Origin: Sweltsa coloradensis
Lineage: Eukaryota; Arthropoda; Insecta; Plecoptera; Chloroperlidae
Direction of reading: 5' to 3'
NCBI GenBank assembly: GCA_024449915.1
Contig: JAMZAV010000009.1
Span: forward strand, 62,001-126,000
Length of the DNA: 64,000 nt
Position 1 is the first letter of the stretch. The number at the start of each line of letters is the position of its first letter. Below the pieces are notes generated by a model. It was not told the DNA's origin. It saw only the letters and a list, made by a program, of their open reading frames with translations, and searched no databases. This document shows, in pieces, positions 47,353 to 60,283 of this stretch. A program made the translations under genes and the position numbers.

Positions 47353-48314
47353 GGATGAGCGAAGCGAAGACTTCAATTTCACCGACCCCCAAAAAATTTA
47401 GCTCGGGTGTTTTTTGTTTTTTGTTTGTTCTTCTTTTCGTTTTTCTGTCTGTTTGTTCGCTCTCTACCGGGCAAACGGCATATGCGATCTTGATGAAAAT
47501 TTGACACGACCTTCGTTTTCTCTGAACTTAGACTTGCCACGTTTTTGGGTACAATCGAAGAAATATTTCTCATGAATATCGTACTTTTACGATTTTTTTC
47601 GATTTTTAGTGCAATATTTTCGTGCCATTTGGGCCAATTCTGATCAAACGGGTGGGGCTACAACGTTCATATTATACATGGACATTAAGGTTATGGTGAT
47701 GTAGTACCTTTTGAAAGAAAAGGTTGAAAAAGTTAGCCAGAATCCATAGAAATATAGCTTTTAATGTAAGATTTTTACGTTAAATAATAACAAATTAACA
47801 AGAAACAATAGAAACTTGACAACAATCACCTACAATGCGTCGGCGGGGCTACAACGTTCATATTTCACATGGACATTAAGGTTAAGGTGATGTATAGCTT
47901 TCTGAAAGAAAAAGTTGAAAAAGTTAGCCAGAATCAAGAGAAATAAAGCTTTTAATATACGTTTTTTGACTTTTTGTGCGATATTTTCGTGCCATTTGGG
48001 CCAATTCTGACCAAAAACGGGTGGGGCTACAACGTTCATATTATACATGGACATTAGGGTTATGGTGATGTAGTACCTTTTGAAAGAAAAAGTTGAAAAA
48101 GTTAGCCAGAATCCATAGAAATATAGCTTTTAATGTAAGATTTTTACATAAATAATAACAAATTAACAAGAAACAAAAGAAACTTGACAACAATCACCTA
48201 CAATGCGTCGGCAGAAAAACAAAGCACTTGCAAAAGTAAAGATATCCCACGCAAACTAAAAACTTTAAAAAAAAGCTCATCCATCAACGCGGCGGGACTT
48301 TAGCGTTTTCCTAG
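47353..48314 (+). mobile_element. Helentron-like element 3
   Basis: Full-length with the same ends; the internal module (GTGCCATTTGGGCCAATTCT to GTTAGCCAGAATC) is present in more copies than in element 1. Ends in CTAG at 48311-48314, five bases before element 4 begins. Confidence 0.85.
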
Positions 48315-48319
48315 TAATT

Positions 48320-48898
48320 GGATGAGCGAAGCGAAGACTTCAATTTCACCGACCCCCCAAAAAATTTAGCTCGGGTGTTTTTTTTCTTCTTTTCTTTGTT
48401 TGTTTGTTTTTCTGTCTGTTTTTTCGCTCTCTACCGGGCAAACGGCATATGCGATGTGGATGAAGATTGGAGGGGACCTTCGAAATCTCTAAACTTAGAC
48501 TTGCTACGTTTTTGGGTACAATCGAAGAAATATTTCTCATGAATATTGTACTTTTACGATTTTTTTTCGATTTTTAGTGCGATATTTTCATGACATTTGG
48601 GCCGATTCTGACCAAACGGGTGGGGCTACAACGTTCATATTTCACATGGACATTAAAGTAATGGTGATGTATTGCTTTTGAAAGAAAAAGTTAAGAAAGT
48701 TAGCCAGAATCTATAGAATCAAGGTTTTAATATTAGATTTTTTAGGTTTATGACAATTTACAAGTAACAATAGAAACTTGACAACAATCACCAACAATGC
48801 GTTCAAAAGGCAATTGATAAGGAAATAGATCCCACGCAAACTAAAAACGTACAAAAAAGCTCATCCATCAACGCGACGGGACTTAACCGTTTTCCTAG
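48320..48898 (+). mobile_element. Helentron-like element 4, in tandem with element 3
   Basis: Head-to-tail with element 3, separated by TAATT. One internal module only. Ends GCGACGGGACTTAACCGTTT then CTAG, so one arm of the 3' hairpin is altered. Confidence 0.85.
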
Positions 48899-48908
48899 TA
48901 TATGAGAT

Positions 48909-49037
48909 TAGTAGAGGTGCCGGGTAGACCTAAAACATTTTTAACTCCATAAGAATAGCATTGTTGGTGGAGGTGCCGGGTAATGCGAGAAAAGTTTTAG
49001 CTCCATAAGAATAGCATTGTTGGTGGAGGGGCCGGGT
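48909..49037 (-). repeat. about 56-bp tandem unit with the inverted box, three copies
   Basis: TAGAGGTGCCGGGT, TTGGTGGAGGTGCCGGGT and TTGGTGGAGGGGCCGGGT recur at 48909, 48964 and 49020, joined by AGCTCCATAAGAATAGCATT. Directly follows Helentron-like element 4. Confidence 0.85.
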
Positions 49038-49222
49038 CCTTGATTTTATTAATTATATTACGGGAGAGGTATAATTATTGTTGTGGTATTTTTTTAAAGT
49101 GTAGCACACGTGGCGGTGAATTTATTAATTGTGTTTCAAATAGGTCAGTCTACTATAAGCAACAAATAGCATCTCGGTACTTGTATCTTTGGTAATCTTA
49201 GTATTTTGTATTTTGTGTAATT

Positions 49223-49598
49223 CGTTGGTCTTGTGGTTAGAGGCTCTGCTTCCAATGCAGAAGGTCCAGGGTTCGATTTCCGCTCTAGGCAGAAGTTTTT
49301 AAACCTCTAATGTGGACTTAAGTCCTCAGTTCTTGGCTGTGGAATATGTAAATTGTGATTTGGAGCCGTCCTAGCAACGAGGCACATAATGAATTCTGTT
49401 GCGGATCCGAATCAGCCGTGCTGATTTTGGAGCTGGCTGCGGGTGAAATCGTGTCCAATTTGATTGATTGGTGTTTCCTACTTAAATATGTCGGTCTCCA
49501 GTTGGTCATTGTTCGCTCGCCGATGATGTCGGCGCCTACAGGGTTGGTTTGGTAGGGACCGAAAATAGTTATGTGGCTGAGTGGGTAGACTCTAAATA
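49223..49598 (+). mobile_element. SINE family C, copy 1
   Basis: tRNA-like head CGTTGGTCTTGTGGTTAGAG, B-box GGGTTCGATTTCCG, then GGACTTAAGTCC, GTCCTAGCAACGAGGCACAT and 3' end CTGAGTGGGTAGACTCTAAA. About 376 bases; the same architecture occurs at 61181-61566. Confidence 0.85.
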
Positions 49599-49625
49599 CG
49601 AATTTATCTATTTTATTTATTTATT

Positions 49626-50199
49626 GGATGAGCGAAGCGAAGACTTCAATTTCACCGACCCCCCAAAAAAATTTAGCTCGGGTGTTTTTTTTTTTTTTCT
49701 TCTTCTTTTCTGTCTGTTTGTTCGCTCTCTACCGGGCAAACGGCATATGCGATCTTGATGAAAATTTGAGGGGACCTTCGAAATCTCTGAACTTAGACTT
49801 GCTACGTTTTTGGGTACAATCGAAGAAATATTTCTCGTGAATATCGTACTTTTACGATTTTTTTTCAATTTTTAGTGCGATATTTTCGTGACATTTGGGC
49901 CGATTCTGACCAAACATGTGGGGCTACAACGTTCATATTTCACATGGACATTTAGGTAATGGTGAATTATTGCTTTCTGAAAGAAAAAGTTGAAAAAATT
50001 AGCCAGAATCCATAGAATAAAGGTTTTAATATGAGTTTTTTTTAGGTTTATAACAATTAACAAGGTAACAATAGAAACTTGACAACAATCACCTACAATG
50101 CATTAAAAAAGCACTTGCAAAGGAAAAGTGGTCCTACGCAAACTAAAAACTTACAAAAAGCTCATCCATCAACGCGGCGGGACTTAAGCGTTTTCCCAG
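49626..50199 (+). mobile_element. Helentron-like element 5
   Basis: Same ends; the terminal CTAG is changed to CCAG. It is inserted directly next to the 3' end of a SINE family C copy (49223-49598). Confidence 0.8.
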
Positions 50200-53100
50200 T
50201 ACAATTAATTATAGAAACGTTTTTTTTTAGATTTGTTGATATTACCTTCCACTGTTTAGAAATGCGTGTGTACAAAAGAAAATAAATGGTGGTCTGCAGT
50301 TAACACGGCTTCAAAGATATAATGTTATGTCAAGTATATGATGGCGATAAGCGATGCCTTAAACAAACAAATACCTTGGCCTAATCTGTTAATGAGTCAG
50401 GTACGCGGGTTTGTTTTGAAAGCAGAAATAATTGCGAAGTAAGAACGTGCCAAATAGATTTGTCATTATCCTTATCGTTCCATTTGATACTCGACCTAGA
50501 TCCTTCACGTTGTTGTTTTAAGAACAGCTACCATTAACCACAAGTGAAAACAATAAATCACCCTTAAAATACTTTTTGTTGTGTTATTTCCTTGCACGGG
50601 AAGCGAACGTGTGCTCGTGTAATGCATAATAATAGGCGACGTGTGATACGGCCCTGTCATCGCCGACTTACAAAACAAAGAGAGAGTAAAAACCCTCGAC
50701 AATTGGATCGGGTGCATAAAGCGTGCGACAAAGTAGGTTACCCGAGGAGGAGTTCTTCCCTCTAAATGAGGAATATCAAGCGATGTCGGGAAGAGACAGG
50801 CGAGTCGTCAGAGAACTGGAATGCAACAGGGTCTATTAAATAATATAGAATGCGAAGAGAAGATTTCAGAAGTGACTATGTTGGCCTGGTTTAGATGTGT
50901 GAAATAGGGAAACTGTGTTCGGAAGATTGTTTGGTCTCATCATCTGGCATTTTCAGATAATTTACGGAATTCTTTTTCATGCTTTATGTAAATTCTTGAG
51001 CATAATCTAAAAGTTTGGACGTTGCAACTACGCTTTGTAAAAAAAAAGATGATTCTGAAATGGAATTTCCACCGGGAATGCAATCCATAAAACTAGGTGG
51101 GTCATTAAAAGTAACAGAATACTCATAATCTAACTCTTTTTTTTAAATAAATATATTTACAAATATTAGCACCATACAAAGAAATAATTACACTGATAAC
51201 AAATTAGTGAGTTTTATTATATGATTGGAATATAATATTATTTTCAATAGGCCTATACTTTCACTTTATAAATAATTTAAAACAAAAATTACAAAATTAA
51301 AATTAAAATTGTACCCACTAAGTCACAGAACTGAACCTACGCTTTATAATCGTGCAATACGTTTTCATACATGCTGTCAGAAACAAGTTTTTTAAAAGCT
51401 CACGTAATCTAGGCCTAGTTTGTTTTGAATAATGCTAAGCTAAGATGGTTAATGAATGAGATGAGATGTTTGATAAAAACAACGACATACAGTACAATGA
51501 AGTTATCGTCCACACTGAACAGTTAAAAATAATGTATACATTAATTAAATGTAAATAGTCGTATCGCTCGTTTATCGCGCCCAAAGCTTGTTCGTTCACT
51601 GATGTTGTCCGTTCTTCTCCATTTACCACCGTGCACTAAAACGTACATGCGAAAGTCATTCATAAACCTTCGGGCGTATTTAAACTCGCGTCAAATAAGT
51701 TCCACAAAATACGACTTTGAACGTTCCAAAAATAATTCGCGAGATGAAACTTCACTAGGATATTGTTTTAGTTACATTGAAACCTCTCTCTCGCTATATT
51801 CGTGCCAAAGTGTGCAGACTAAACTAAACGATCGCCCTCAGCTCAGCACAAGCAACGTTTATTCCTCGTATTCGTACGCGCTACCTGGTACAGTCGTGAC
51901 GTTGATTGTTACCTCAGTTGCTGCTGTCCGTCTATCCGACCAGGACAGATCTCATCCTGGCAACAAATACGACTTAGACGTCGCGACGTCTTGAACACGC
52001 CGACAGCTAATTTATACAGCTTTCTTTTAGTTTTTACAATTTCATGCCATGTGGTGGACAGTGGAGTTGGCCATTAGTTGAGGCGCCTTCTTCAATTCGA
52101 AGTGTTATCTGTTAGTGAGTTTGTCAGGCAGAGGGTAAAAGTCTTTGAGGTGGCAAAGGTGGCCAGCCTGCACCCGTCTGTGTTGCTTTCAACGTTAATC
52201 AGTTGGTAGTGGTGACAGCGAGAAGAAAGGACTTTGTGAAAAGATCCATGTTGCCATCTTACTGCCAATAACTGTTAGGATATAATATGATTTTGTATTG
52301 TGATTTATATTTAAATAAACAAAGGTGATTTTCATTTTGTGTGCCATGCCAATTAGTTATTCGAGGTTTTCAGTGGGATCTCATTACACAGTTACCATAT
52401 TATGTAGTAACACGCTGTTGCTAGAATAGCTCAAAAGTCTTAGTTCCCAGCCTGGCCTGGGATGTGAACCCGAGACCGTCCCCCCTCCCCCTCCCCCCTC
52501 GGGAGTAACGAGCATTTATAAGCAGAATGCAAGTATATTTTATTATAACTTTTACATTTTACAATGTAATAATAAGTCTTTACAACAACTGGCTCAAAAG
52601 TTTGTTATTCCTTAATACTTTCAACATTTTGAATAATTTTTTGATACATAATCAAAATATATAAGTAGGTAATTACGACTTCCGTTTAAATGAACTTAAT
52701 AGTTAACCTTGTTAAAAGTATCAAGTTAGTTATTTATGTTTAAGGGCACATAACATTAAGGTTATTAGTACTATCAAGTAAATGCAATTATTCAATAAAG
52801 TTTCCATGGGTGCTTTATTTTATCGTTTCATCGTCTATAATTTGTGATGAGGAATCTTTTCTCTTCCCTACTTCTCTGTCTCTCTCTCTCTTTCTCCCTC
52901 ACCCCATTTCAACCACCTCAAACACTGATTGAACGTATTTTTAAATCACTTACTGAACAGGAAGAAAATGAGACGCCACGGATATATCCTCACAGCAACA
53001 ACCCAGTGGGGTACAAATCTCATGAACGACGCCGTCTAGAAATCCTTCCCTAATCAATTCTCTTCTGCTGAGGGGAGGAACGGCAGACTAGTGTCATGTC

Positions 53101-53403
53101 TCGTTTCTTTTCTTACAACTCGAGGGGGGGTTGAAAGTTGTATTGAAAGTCTGCACATGCAGCGCGCTTTCAACGTTTTGATGGAATCATCTCCGGTCGC
53201 AAGGGAACATTATTGGACAAATTTATAAATGTTCACAGAGAGTGTTCATACCGCACTAAAAACATGAGCCATACTTGAAAATAAAACATAAATAGTCGAG
53301 AATATTTTAAAATGTAAAAATTTGTACATTCATAACTTTTTCCTCTTAGGCCCTATCGATTTTCAATCCCGTTTGGCCGTCCGCTGTAGCTTATACGATT
53401 AGT
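50200..53403. other. no gene supported
   Basis: AT-rich. The unassigned plus-strand open frame at 51602-51994 is listed separately; a CpG-richer stretch surrounds it. Nothing else recognised. Confidence 0.4.
51602..51994 (+). CDS. unassigned 130-codon open frame
   Basis: This is the longest open frame on the plus strand. It contains a possible hydrophobic stretch (LPGTVVTLIVTSVAAV) near residues 93-108. The bases have relatively high CpG content, but amino-acid composition is unremarkable and no domain is recognised. It may be chance or a transcribed non-coding region. Confidence 0.15.
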   Translation: MLSVLLHLPPCTKTYMRKSFINLRAYLNSRQISSTKYDFERSKNNSRDETSLGYCFSYIETSLSLYSCQSVQTKLNDRPQLSTSNVYSSYSYALPGTVVTLIVTSVAAVRLSDQDRSHPGNKYDLDVATS

Positions 53404-53560
53404 GCGCTGGTCGGAAGCGTATGGCTCTATGAGGTCGTTGGTTCGAATCCCGCATAAGGCATGTTTTTTTTGTTGTTCTTCATCGTCATATATCACCACT
53501 TCTCGAATAGCCTTGGTGCATTACCATGAGACGTTAAACAACAAACATCATCATCACCCC
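53404..53560 (+). mobile_element. SINE family B, copy 2
   Basis: Same head (GGTCGGAAGCGTATGGCTCT, TTGGTTCGAATCCCGC), body and CATCATCATCACC tail as 32778-32944, same strand. Confidence 0.85.
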
Positions 53561-55340
53561 AACCACACAACAGAATAGACATCACACCATGGAGAACACA
53601 ACGTCTAGCTAGACTATCTGAGAGACTTACACAAGAACCAGTAGCTCAATGGGTATATACAAACGCTGGGCTCAACTATGGAAGGAAGATGGCGTTTTGC
53701 AATTTCCACCATGTGACTGAATGTTGTGAAAAAATGTTTGACATTATGACAAAGCTGGGAATAATAGAGACAGAAAATTTATATTAAACACCTAAACAAA
53801 GGTCAATCAGTGGGAGGGTGGTGGGGGTAAGTTATGAGGTGTTTCATAGCCAGAGATTCCTTGCAATATACTACTTTAAACCGTGCTTATTGCAGCAGTT
53901 ATTTTTGTTTTCCCCGTTAATTTTATATTTTTGGAGTATCTCTTCATTTAAGTTTAATTTGTGTTACATTAGTTATTAGTTGTCTATTGTTATATGTTAA
54001 AATTCAAACTGGCTTGCTGTATTTGAAACTTTCTGCTGGGGGGGGGGGGGGGAGTACAAAGTTAAGAGTTGTATTTCCAGGTATCTTGTTGTGATTAATT
54101 TTCGTGTAGTTGCTTCAACTTTAAAATATAGTATTTGTTTGTTTCAGGGGGGACAAAGTGCACCAACATCTATGAAGGTGACTTAGGAAATCTGCCAGAC
54201 TCTTTCCTTTATTCCCTGCGTTAAATAACGTAAGCGATCGATCCCGATGAACGTGAACTCAGACCACAGGTGAAGCCGTCAACCCGCTGATCAACACCTC
54301 GACCAGGTATTTCGGTGACACCAGTCATTCCCGGAATGTTCACGTGTATTCGACTGAAACATCACATTCCTGGCAACACGGTTAACAAGTCACGTCGACA
54401 TGTCTTTAATTATAAACGACGCACTTTTGTGAACTCTTTCTTCAACTCACGTGGCTCGTTCGAGAGGATTTGCGTCTTTGAAGACATACCAAGGGCATTC
54501 TTTGAAAAACGTTTAATATAATTCAAGATGAAAGTTTTGAAATCGTCAAAGAACTAAAATTTAAATTATGAATTTTTGCTGGACGTATTAATATAAATGG
54601 TTGAGTACTGACGCTCATGGATGGAATCTTGCCCGCTTTTTTCTCGGCTGGAAAAGTAACTGACGTCAATGTAGACAGGGCTTTAGCTTCTCGAGCTGAG
54701 AGTGAGTTTAAAGCCGGTCAAAGACAGATTGAGCTTGAAGCCGTAGTTGCGATGCATGTACCCGCGTCTATATTATATAACTATTCGAGGTGAAGGGTAG
54801 ATATACCGAATCTTTGGTTCTTGGTCACTCACGACTTTAACCCTCGTATTTACCTTATGACACCGGCGCTCGGCCAAGTAACGCTAAACTATTTGAAATA
54901 CTCATGAATATTCCAAGGCAATTATTTTTGCTAAATATAAATTGTAGTTTTAGTTTTTGACTGTGAATTGGCGGTGAAAATTAACAAAAATGGTGTTGAA
55001 CAGTTTAATTTTGTTTTTTAGTTTTTTACCTCTGCCTACCCCGTCATCTACTAAGTGGTGTCTAAGTAAACGTAAACAAATATCGAATGGTATTTCATTA
55101 ATATTATAGATTGTACAGATAAAAGAAACTAGTAGAACAGGTATCCATTTTTTTCCTTTGTCAACCTTCAGTTTGAAAAAGACTTTTGAATAAAAGTCGA
55201 AATATCACCATTAATAATATCGATAAAGAGCAGTGTTATGTCCAATAACCACGTATTTAAAGGGACGAATGTTGTTAACTTTCGCAAAATAAAAGTATCA
55301 GTACGATAAAATTAAAAATTTTTATCGTGGAAAAACCTGT
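53561..55340. other. no gene seen
   Basis: A 14-base G tract at 54039-54052; otherwise nothing recognised. Confidence 0.4.
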
Positions 55341-55571
55341 AATATAGGGTGCAATTAGCCCCTCTTCAGGTGAACTAGGTATGTGCGGATAGAACAATTG
55401 TGAAGGGATGTCCGAGGGCTCGTTTAAGGGACTCAATCCCTTGCATTCGCCTTAACGACTGAGGGAAACCTCGGAAAAAACCTTCAGTCAGGATTGCCGT
55501 CTCGACGGGATTCGAACCCGGGAACCTCCCGAATCAGAGTCGAGCGCTTAGCGCCCGAGCCAACACTGTTG
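55341..55571 (-). mobile_element. SINE family A, copy 2
   Basis: Minus-strand copy of the 7350 element: tRNA-like head at the high-coordinate end (GGCTCGGGCGCTAAGCGCTC), then the shared body with CCTTCAGTCAGGATTGCCG read on the plus strand, and the CACCTGAAGAGG tail. About 230 bases, mildly diverged. Confidence 0.85.
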
Positions 55572-58500
55572 TCGTCCCAGTACGATATATATTTCACGTG
55601 CATTCGAGCGTGTTTTAAGAGTTTACGTAAATCTACATGTTCGTTAACAATACACACTGACGTACAAGGAAATTAATGTCTGTTTTGTAAAACTACATTT
55701 TCATTACCTTCGTCTCTATAAGCTATCCCACATTACTGTACTGACTTCCTGAAGCAAACTCCCCCCGCCCCCCTCACGACGGGTGAATGTATAGCTTACT
55801 CTCTTCAGTCATAAAACATAATACGACCATATTTCACCACCACTTTGTTTAATACGTCTGCAAACTATTTGCGATCCATCACAATTAGCAATCACGTTAA
55901 CCGTGTGTGTGAGGGTTACTAATATTTGCTGTCGCGCTGCATGTAAATGTTGTATTATATTGATGTGTGTTGGCGTGGCCCATATCGCCTGGACAGATAC
56001 CAATAGTAAATATATACACGTATTCACCTAAAGAAACCTGTCTATTATTTAATTTATAATTTATGGCTTCGATTACTCTTGAAAATAAACAAGATGTTGT
56101 TCACGAAACAAATTAGTCCCACTTTACACAGCAATGGACTGGGGCTAATTAATACAAATGATCAGCAAGATACAACGGGTGTCCCTGTTGTATTATAGGC
56201 CTACATGTCAAGAAGAGTCGTAGACCCTCAGAAAGTCTGTGGCGCACAGTTTCTATCTTTGTCCCTTTTCTATTCTTTCCATTTGAGCTATTTTTGTGAT
56301 TGGCCTATTTAAAAATATGTATTTATAACTTTTTGCTGGTTAAATGTAACTATTGTTGAGTGCTGTTACTCCATCCTAGAGATGTGAAAGTGCGAGCGGT
56401 TTCAAGACTTGGTCAGGTGGTGAGTAATACTGTTATACGCCACGCCTCGAGAGGCTACTTAGGCCACTTACCTAACTTGAGCTCTGATTGGCCAATTAAC
56501 CTCACCCATCACTCTACGTTGCCTTGGAGACGAAACCTCACGGCATTGCTGCCAACTATTTGAAAATAAACCGACGGAATCTGCTTGACAACAACAGTAT
56601 TGTTGTTTAAAGTTATGCTTCTTAGCTTGTTTCTACAAGCATGGGCTATGTGATACAGAGTAAAGTATAACGGGCAAAGCCAAAGGAGTAAATTTAACAT
56701 TAGTCATTTTTACTCCTACGAATGCCCGCAATTTAAGGTACCGGACACATAATGTAACTCGTTGGTACCCTTTTAAGGGAATAAATTGGGTAATTAAAGT
56801 GAAAGGATGTTTATAAGGAAAGTCCGAGGGCTAATAGTGGAAAACTTTCCAACTTTCTCCGAACACCGAAGAATTGTTTTAACAAAAATCAATCATGATT
56901 GTCGGATCGGATGTTAGGATAATCGGGGGAGCTTATATATTTCCTGTTGATCTTCTTTAGTTTACAAACTAAAAGTATACTTTACATATAAGGACAGTTG
57001 GGGTCACCAATGTCTCTCAATACGACTGAATCTCGAAATCTTAATTTCAGTCAGGACTGCCGTGATTGATCTGTGACCTCGCTAGAAGCGCTGAGCCAAA
57101 CTCTGAGCTTCCTCTCAGTCGTTCTCTGGTGACTTACCCCCCCCCCCTGACATCCACGCCAGCACAACCCCAACCAAGCACCTTCCATTAGCGCCCACAA
57201 TATACCTCGGATTAATTAAATTTGTTTCGCTAATAAACCGAACGGTCACACAATCGCCCGAGTGGATATGTGTACCGTATAGCACGCTAGTAGCAACGGA
57301 ATGTAACATAATCAAGCGGTTCTACATTTACGTAGCAGAAGAGAAAGATGAAAAAAAATGATCTTCCGTCCTGCTGTAGCTCTAGTGCCCGTGCGAATAC
57401 TTCTATAAGTCTGGTCCATGTTTAGGATGTATTAGTGTTGGCCAAGGTTGTCGCCATTGACAACGCCTGTTAACAGTGCGGAGGACTTAAAGCCTTAACG
57501 CCTTCCCTATCTGGTACACGTGCTTGCAAAAAACTAACTTTGCTGATATTAAGCCTTGGTAAGAACTGTGTTAATGGCCACTACAATTGGCACCTTATAC
57601 AAGGCATGTATCTATAATGCAAGTATTAACGAATTTGCTTTTTCATCTAACGACAAAAATGGTGGATGTAATGTAATTGTTGTGGGTCTGATTTGAGGAA
57701 TTGGCACGGCAATTATGCGGTTTAAAAAAGGTGGAATTCAAATAACATTACTTATCACGCTTAAATTAGCTTGATGGCAAGTTAGAGATCTTGTGACTGA
57801 CGTCCAAATGGCTACTTGTGTCAGTTTTAAAGCTGATGTGGATTACAAGTTACTGAATACCATTCTAAATACGCGCAGTAACATCTTTACTACAAATAAA
57901 ATCACCTTCCCCTACACTTAATAATTTAATTCAAAAATCAAATATAAGTACAATGTCACATTCTAACATACTTGAAGCAGAATCAGAAGGTCATAGCCCC
58001 ATAATTCCTTCCCCAACAAGATCTTAATCCTGCCCTTTGTTAATCTTATTTTTGTTTATTATCTATTATGTTTTTTTTATGTGTAATTCTTTTTTACTAC
58101 TTTATTTGTACTTTTCCACACTATGGCTGTCAATCAACAGAATGCCAACGTTTTCTTTCTTATCACTTGTTTCGTAAATAACTTGTTCGTATTTTTGTTA
58201 CCGCAGTACCATACTTTGTCAGCTGTTAATTGAACATGTCATTATGGGCAAAAGAGACTCCCGCCGTTTGGGGCACTCTGCACAAGCCGTCTTTGCCCAT
58301 GCTCTGTAAGTTCGAAGACTACTTAGTAATAAATTAAAAATAAATATTAAATTAAGCATTTCAGTTCTTGATTATATGTTGATATTGGGTCACTATACTT
58401 CGAAATTGAATGCACGTTAAGATAAAGGGTTACATAATACATAGGTATTAGAAGATGAACTCTATCTGGTTATCTAGACAGTATTATGAGGAAAAGACCC

Positions 58501-59049
58501 AACCACAGGCGAGCGTAGGTATTTACTGACCCAGTGAAGGTACTTGTCAACGACCTAGGAATGAGGAGAAGTTAGCATAGGAGGATACTAATCACCAATG
58601 ATAATTTACATTGTTATGGAATGTAGAGGTAATTCTCATGAGTGAGCTAAATAAAGATTCCCATTCCCTTGACTACAAAATGTTATGGATAAGGATGAAG
58701 AAGATGGGGACAGAAGATTACAAAAAGCCATGTCTCATGAAGGATTCCAACCAATGTCCCTTGGATTCATATAGGTTTAAAATATGTGCCTATATAAGAG
58801 TATGGCCTATCACGTATGACATATCAGTCATACCTTGTTTTATCTGAGAATCGAAGTAGCGCTCTGTCGGTATTTTATTGCGAACATTTTTCCTGAAACT
58901 ACTCTTTCGAGAACGCATTTTTTTGTCAATATAAAGCGTCACGGTTTCGTTTGACGGAGAACATAATATTTGATATCAATATTTCTTTTGGCGACCAAAC
59001 AGTCAGTATCGTCATGAAAATACAAATATAGGCTTCAAAGGTTGAATGT
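55572..59049. other. no gene seen
   Basis: AT-rich. 56810-57110 has weak resemblance to SINE family A (GTCCGAGGGCTAATAG, TTCAGTCAGGACTGCCG) and may be an old, expanded copy. A C tract is at 57139. Confidence 0.4.
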
Positions 59050-59122
59050 AGATGTATCGCAGTGGTCTAAGGCGCATACCTGGAATGTGGTAGACCCGGA
59101 TTCAAACCCCGGTCGGGATAAA
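59050..59122 (+). tRNA. tRNA-like sequence
   Basis: GTATCGCAGTGGTCTAAGGC resembles an A-box, and GGATTCAAACCCCGGTCGGG a T-arm with B-box. Acceptor ends do not pair cleanly; probably a SINE head or pseudogene. Confidence 0.45.
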
Positions 59123-59335
59123 CTTTGTTATTTTTTGAAATGTACTAAAAAATTCAACGCAGTTGTTAACCCAACTGAGATAGTTAGGGGAAAGTATAAA
59201 TTATTGTGCCAATGTTGGTAGCATACGAAGGAGTGAAACCTTGATGAAGTCGTACGAAAAAAAAGTTTCTGTCTTTTGTTTGTTTCTATTTCGTTTATTT
59301 ACTCAGCGCGAATCTGTAACACAACAAGTGCGTCC

Positions 59336-59545
59336 TCACAGCAGATGTTTTCCGTGTGTGTCACTGTCTTGGCAGTGTAGGGAGTCGCACATGTGATACC
59401 AAGCCACTGTGTCACGGGACAGATTTAAACCGCGGGACAGCCGTACAAACTTAGAACGCGACAGAAATATTTCAACGTCATCGTTGTATACGTCACGAGG
59501 TCTAATTAAGCCAGGCCGGACGACGAGGTAGACGATATGAGCCAA
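59336..59545 (-). CDS. possible exon behind a strong acceptor
   Basis: The minus strand shows a long pyrimidine tract (TTTTTATTTTCTTTCCCCAG), as good an acceptor as any in the window. An open frame of about 69 codons follows, beginning LAHIVYLVVRPGLIRPRDVY and ending CQDSDTHGKHLL before TGA. It has no ATG at its start, so it would be an internal or terminal exon. No domain is visible and codon use is not clearly biased; it could be a non-coding exon or chance. Confidence 0.25.
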   Translation of the reverse strand: MAHIVYLVVRPGLIRPRDVYNDDVEIFLSRSKFVRLSRGLNLSRDTVAWYHMCDSLHCQDSDTHGKHLL

Positions 59546-60078
59546 CTGGGGAAAGAAAATAAAAACTATTCATATTTTCAGGATCGTTTGCACACTAATT
59601 TGTGAAGTTATTATCCGTATGACTTTTAATGATAATTTTGTTTGCATAATTATATTGGATTGATGGTTTTTAATTGATCAACTGAAAATTAAAATTGACG
59701 TGCTCATTATTATTATTATGGGGGCCATTAAAGCTATTGGTTATTTAACTCACTTGTAATGAAACCAATTTATACCAATCAGGATGTACGCATGGTTCTG
59801 GATTAACGGCATTAACTCAAACTGCACAAATCAATGCATCCATCTTGTCTTACTTCAACATAGAAACGAAATTAATACACATTACAATAATTGTGCGATA
59901 AGGTATAATGTTTTAAGTTTTAACGAGTTTAAAAAAATCTGCGTTCGAAAAATCTTAATTTTGTTGTGAATGGGTTCCTAAAATTGTTCAATACATAACA
60001 TTTATAAAACCGCGAATTAATTATCTATATTCAAGTTAAAAAAATATATCAACAAGTAATGTTTAGTAATAAATAATT

Positions 60079-60283
60079 CTTGTTGATTCTGGCACCGCTT
60101 GTGGGTGGAATCGTCTTCACCTTGATTGATCTTTGTTTCCTACTTTAAAGTATGCTGGTCTCTGGCTGGTTATTGTTCGCTCGTCGATGGTGTTGTCGCC
60201 TACAGGGTTGGCTTGGTGTACTTAAAATTATCAGTTATTATCAGTTATGTCTTATGTGACTGAGTGGGTAGACTCTAAAAATA
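60079..60283 (+). mobile_element. SINE family C, 5'-truncated copy
   Basis: Matches only the 3' half: TTGATTGATCTTTGTTTCCTAC, GCCTACAGGGTTGGCTTGGT and TGACTGAGTGGGTAGACTCT. Truncation at the 5' side is typical of LINE-driven insertion. Confidence 0.8.

Noticed and set aside
47379..49868. Recurrent frames with MRNISSIVPKNVASLSSE
   Set aside because: The same antisense segment of the Helentron-like repeats; no protein domain and many frame changes between copies.
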